Positions 61,904 through 64,000 of a stretch of 64,000 bases of DNA are shown here, piece by piece (positions within the stretch are counted from its first letter, which is position 1; each line of letters opens with the position of its first letter). The position numbers were made by a program, and so were the translations under genes. Source of the stretch: Clostridium sartagoforme (GTDB taxonomy: Bacteria; Bacillota; Clostridia; Clostridiales; Clostridiaceae); NCBI RefSeq assembly GCF_004794105.1, contig NZ_SRYR01000010.1, positions 1-64,000 of the forward strand, given 5' to 3'. Under the pieces are notes generated by a model. It saw only the letters and a list, made by a program, of their open reading frames with translations, was not told where the DNA came from and ran no database searches.

Positions 61904-64000
61904 ATGAATTTAAAAAATATGATGAACTCGCTTTTAAAACTAGCATCAAGTATTTCTAAAAATAATGGTGTCGTTTTATTTAAAAAAGGGTTAGTTAATA
62001 GGGTAATAAGTAAAAAGATAGATGATACATATCATATATATGGAAGAGTTATTGAAGATAGCTCGTCCAGAAGTAATTTAGAAAAAAAGCTTGAATATAG
62101 TACGCATATTAAATTTAACTTACAGGATGAAGTTAAAGGGGTTAAATGTACATGTAGTCAGTACGAAGAAAATAGTAAAGAAATAAGAAATTATACTTGC
62201 AGCCATATAATTGCAACTATGTATAGATTCTATTATGAAGTTTCTAATAAAGCTAAAAAGAAAGAGATTAGTAATGGAAAAGCGGAAGGTATAAAAGCTT
62301 TAAAGAAAGCTTTAAATCTTGATATAAAATTAAAGCAAGTTAAGATAAATAATAAAAATGAGTTTTATATTGAATTAAGATCTGGAATAGAAAAAACTAT
62401 TGCAGTTGAAGCGTTAGGTAAGTTTTTATTAGATTCATTTAATAACTTTAATAAAGAAGATAGCTTAATAATAGAATTTTTAAAAGATAAACTTAAAAAA
62501 GATAATTTTAGGATTATTGATGGAAGAAGCTTTAAGCTTTATGAAAATGAACTTAAGGAATTTCTACTATTGATTGATAATAAAAAAGAAATTAGCTTAA
62601 ATTATGATTATATGAATTATAATTCTCAAGTTCATAAAGAAGACATACCTTTAATTTTTACTATAAAGAAAAAAGGTGGAGCTATAACAGTAAAACCTCA
62701 GAAGAAAACCATCATACCTTTAGATTCTAATAAATCAATATGGATTTATGATAAGAAGATATATTTACCATCAGAGAAACAATTAAAATATTATAAGGGT
62801 ATTTATGAAAAGCTAAAAGAAAAAGATAATTTAGTTTATAAAGATACAGATGAAAATCTTAAAAAGCTATTATTTATCTTAGGAGAAATTTCTAAAAATA
62901 TTATTATAGATGAAAGTATAAAAGATGAAATAAACAAGGTTAATACGCCTAAATTTTATATATCAAAAGAAGGCTCTAATATTATTTGCAGTTTAAAAAT
63001 AGATTATATTAATAATTTAGAAGGAATTAAGGACGAAAGAAATATAGAGAAATTAGAAATGGCCCTTGAAAAATATAGATTTATTAAAAGGGATAATAAA
63101 TTTATATTTATAGGTAAGGATGAAGATAATTATATTCTTTTAAAGGAAGGATTAGAGTACTTAAATAAAATAGGAAGGGTTATATTATCCAAGGATTTTA
63201 AAGATATAAGTCTTATTGATTATAAGAGTATTGTAAGTAGAATTAAAGAATATGATGGAAGATATTATTTTGAGTATAAAGTAGAAGGGTTAGAATATGA
63301 AGAAATTCCAGATGCTTTAAGAGAAATGAAGATAGGAAGTACTTTTTATAAAACTAAAAGAGATAGGTTGCTAGATTTAAGAGATATAAGAGTAAATACA
63401 TTCTTAAGTACTATAGAAGAGTTGAATTTATTTAGTGATGCATATAAAGAAGAAATTTATGTGGATAAGTTTAATTTGCTACATTTAGAAAATAAGATAA
63501 ATAATAATAGACTTCCATTTATCTCTGGAGAAGAAAAAATAAATATTTTAGTAGATAATCTAAAAAATAAAGATAAGGAATATAAGGTACCAGAAAATTT
63601 AAATGCAAAGCTTAGGGAATATCAAATAATAGGGTATAACTGGCTCAGGTCCATTGCGGATTTAGGCTTTGGAGGGATACTTGCAGATGATATGGGACTA
63701 GGTAAAACTATTCAAACTATAACTTTATTATTATCTAAAAAAGGAAAGAGAAGTTTAATAATTACACCAACTTCAGTTTTATATAATTGGGAAAGTGAAT
63801 TTAAGAAGTTTGCACCTAGTTTAAAGATTGGGATTATTCATGGTAGCTTAAAAGATAGAACCAGCCTTTTAGAGGATTATAATAATTATGATGTTTTATT
63901 AACTACATATGGAACAATAAGAAGAGATGTATCCTTATATGAAGAAAAGAATTTTGATTTTTGTATAATTGATGAAGGACAAAATATTAAGAATAAAAAA
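61904..64000 (+). CDS. SNF2-family DNA helicase with SWIM zinc finger, 3'-truncated
   Basis: From ATG 61904 (AAGGAGGGAT upstream) the frame is open to the right edge (699 codons seen). CTCSQYEENSKEIRNYTCSH near residues 85-105 is a SWIM finger (CxC...CxH). The middle is a long SNF2-associated region. RLREYQ-type motif KLREYQIIGYNWLRSIADLG starts the helicase, then GGILADDMGLGKTIQTI (Walker A) near 592 and LTTYGTIRRD follow. The Walker B box reads IIDEGQNIKN, with Gly in place of the usual Ala. The second RecA domain lies outside the window. Confidence 0.92.
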   Translation, partial: MNLKNMMNSLLKLASSISKNNGVVLFKKGLVNRVISKKIDDTYHIYGRVIEDSSSRSNLEKKLEYSTHIKFNLQDEVKGVKCTCSQYEENSKEIRNYTCSHIIATMYRFYYEVSNKAKKKEISNGKAEGIKALKKALNLDIKLKQVKINNKNEFYIELRSGIEKTIAVEALGKFLLDSFNNFNKEDSLIIEFLKDKLKKDNFRIIDGRSFKLYENELKEFLLLIDNKKEISLNYDYMNYNSQVHKEDIPLIFTIKKKGGAITVKPQKKTIIPLDSNKSIWIYDKKIYLPSEKQLKYYKGIYEKLKEKDNLVYKDTDENLKKLLFILGEISKNIIIDESIKDEINKVNTPKFYISKEGSNIICSLKIDYINNLEGIKDERNIEKLEMALEKYRFIKRDNKFIFIGKDEDNYILLKEGLEYLNKIGRVILSKDFKDISLIDYKSIVSRIKEYDGRYYFEYKVEGLEYEEIPDALREMKIGSTFYKTKRDRLLDLRDIRVNTFLSTIEELNLFSDAYKEEIYVDKFNLLHLENKINNNRLPFISGEEKINILVDNLKNKDKEYKVPENLNAKLREYQIIGYNWLRSIADLGFGGILADDMGLGKTIQTITLLLSKKGKRSLIITPTSVLYNWESEFKKFAPSLKIGIIHGSLKDRTSLLEDYNNYDVLLTTYGTIRRDVSLYEEKNFDFCIIDEGQNIKNKK

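Overview
This window is AT-rich, densely coding DNA from a low-GC Gram-positive anaerobe, most likely Clostridium sensu stricto. The signs are strong AGGAGG-type ribosome sites, A/T-ending codons, many TTG and GTG starts, a tRNA-Trp-type T-box before the trp operon, an LPXTG wall protein, and many clostridial DUF families. The species cannot be settled from the sequence alone. No prophage, CRISPR array, intact insertion sequence or rRNA operon is visible.

Layout. 1-8 kb: the 3' end of a sortase-anchored serine hydrolase with FIVAR repeats, a HAD phosphatase, a 37-kDa-type nucleoid-associated protein, an acyl-CoA:acetate/4-hydroxybutyrate CoA-transferase, and a secreted coiled-coil 3D-domain wall protein. 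8-17 kb (minus strand): a complete glutamate-to-arginine pathway, argG-argH-argC and argJ-argB-argD-argF. It is split by a plus-strand four-helix-bundle gene that sits inside an inverted repeat. 17.7-26.6 kb: small membrane proteins, a DUF4363/YetF pair, a uridine-kinase-like protein, L-serine dehydratase sdaAB-sdaAA, a PadR/VanZ-like pair, and a divergent HxlR/azoreductase pair.

26.6-35 kb: an intergenic cluster of large palindromes, a DUF1540 peptide, then a tRNA-Trp-type T-box and trpEGDCFBA. The second terminator module of this leader also looks T-box-derived. 35-47.7 kb: MscS channel, MoaB-like, Nudix and ThiM-like proteins, a lipoprotein, an ABC exporter, a TetR/FMN-binding/flavodoxin operon, initiator tRNA-Met, RecQ, DUF6483 and an S66 peptidase. 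47.7-52.7 kb is the accessory part: a candidate type I toxin-antitoxin locus and a relic of a second copy, two broken acetyltransferases, and four membrane-protein genes separated by three copies of a 180-210 bp terminator/promoter repeat. 53-64 kb: a three-gene ABC-2 transporter, phosphoglycerate mutase, a CPBP protease with small accessory proteins, an AIM24-like protein, a zinc-ribbon peptide, and a SNF2 helicase cut by the right edge.

Most unusual non-coding signals: (i) a 138-139 bp composite element at 26963-27101 and, inverted, at 44015-44152, with a shared 22-nt core inside unrelated perfect stems; (ii) the repeat-delimited array at 49.5-51.6 kb; (iii) the convergent small-toxin/antisense locus near 48.1-48.5 kb; (iv) one T-box aptamer followed by two TGGC-bearing terminator modules; (v) a short hairpin-plus-box leader shared by two unrelated genes at 34.8 and 59.9 kb.
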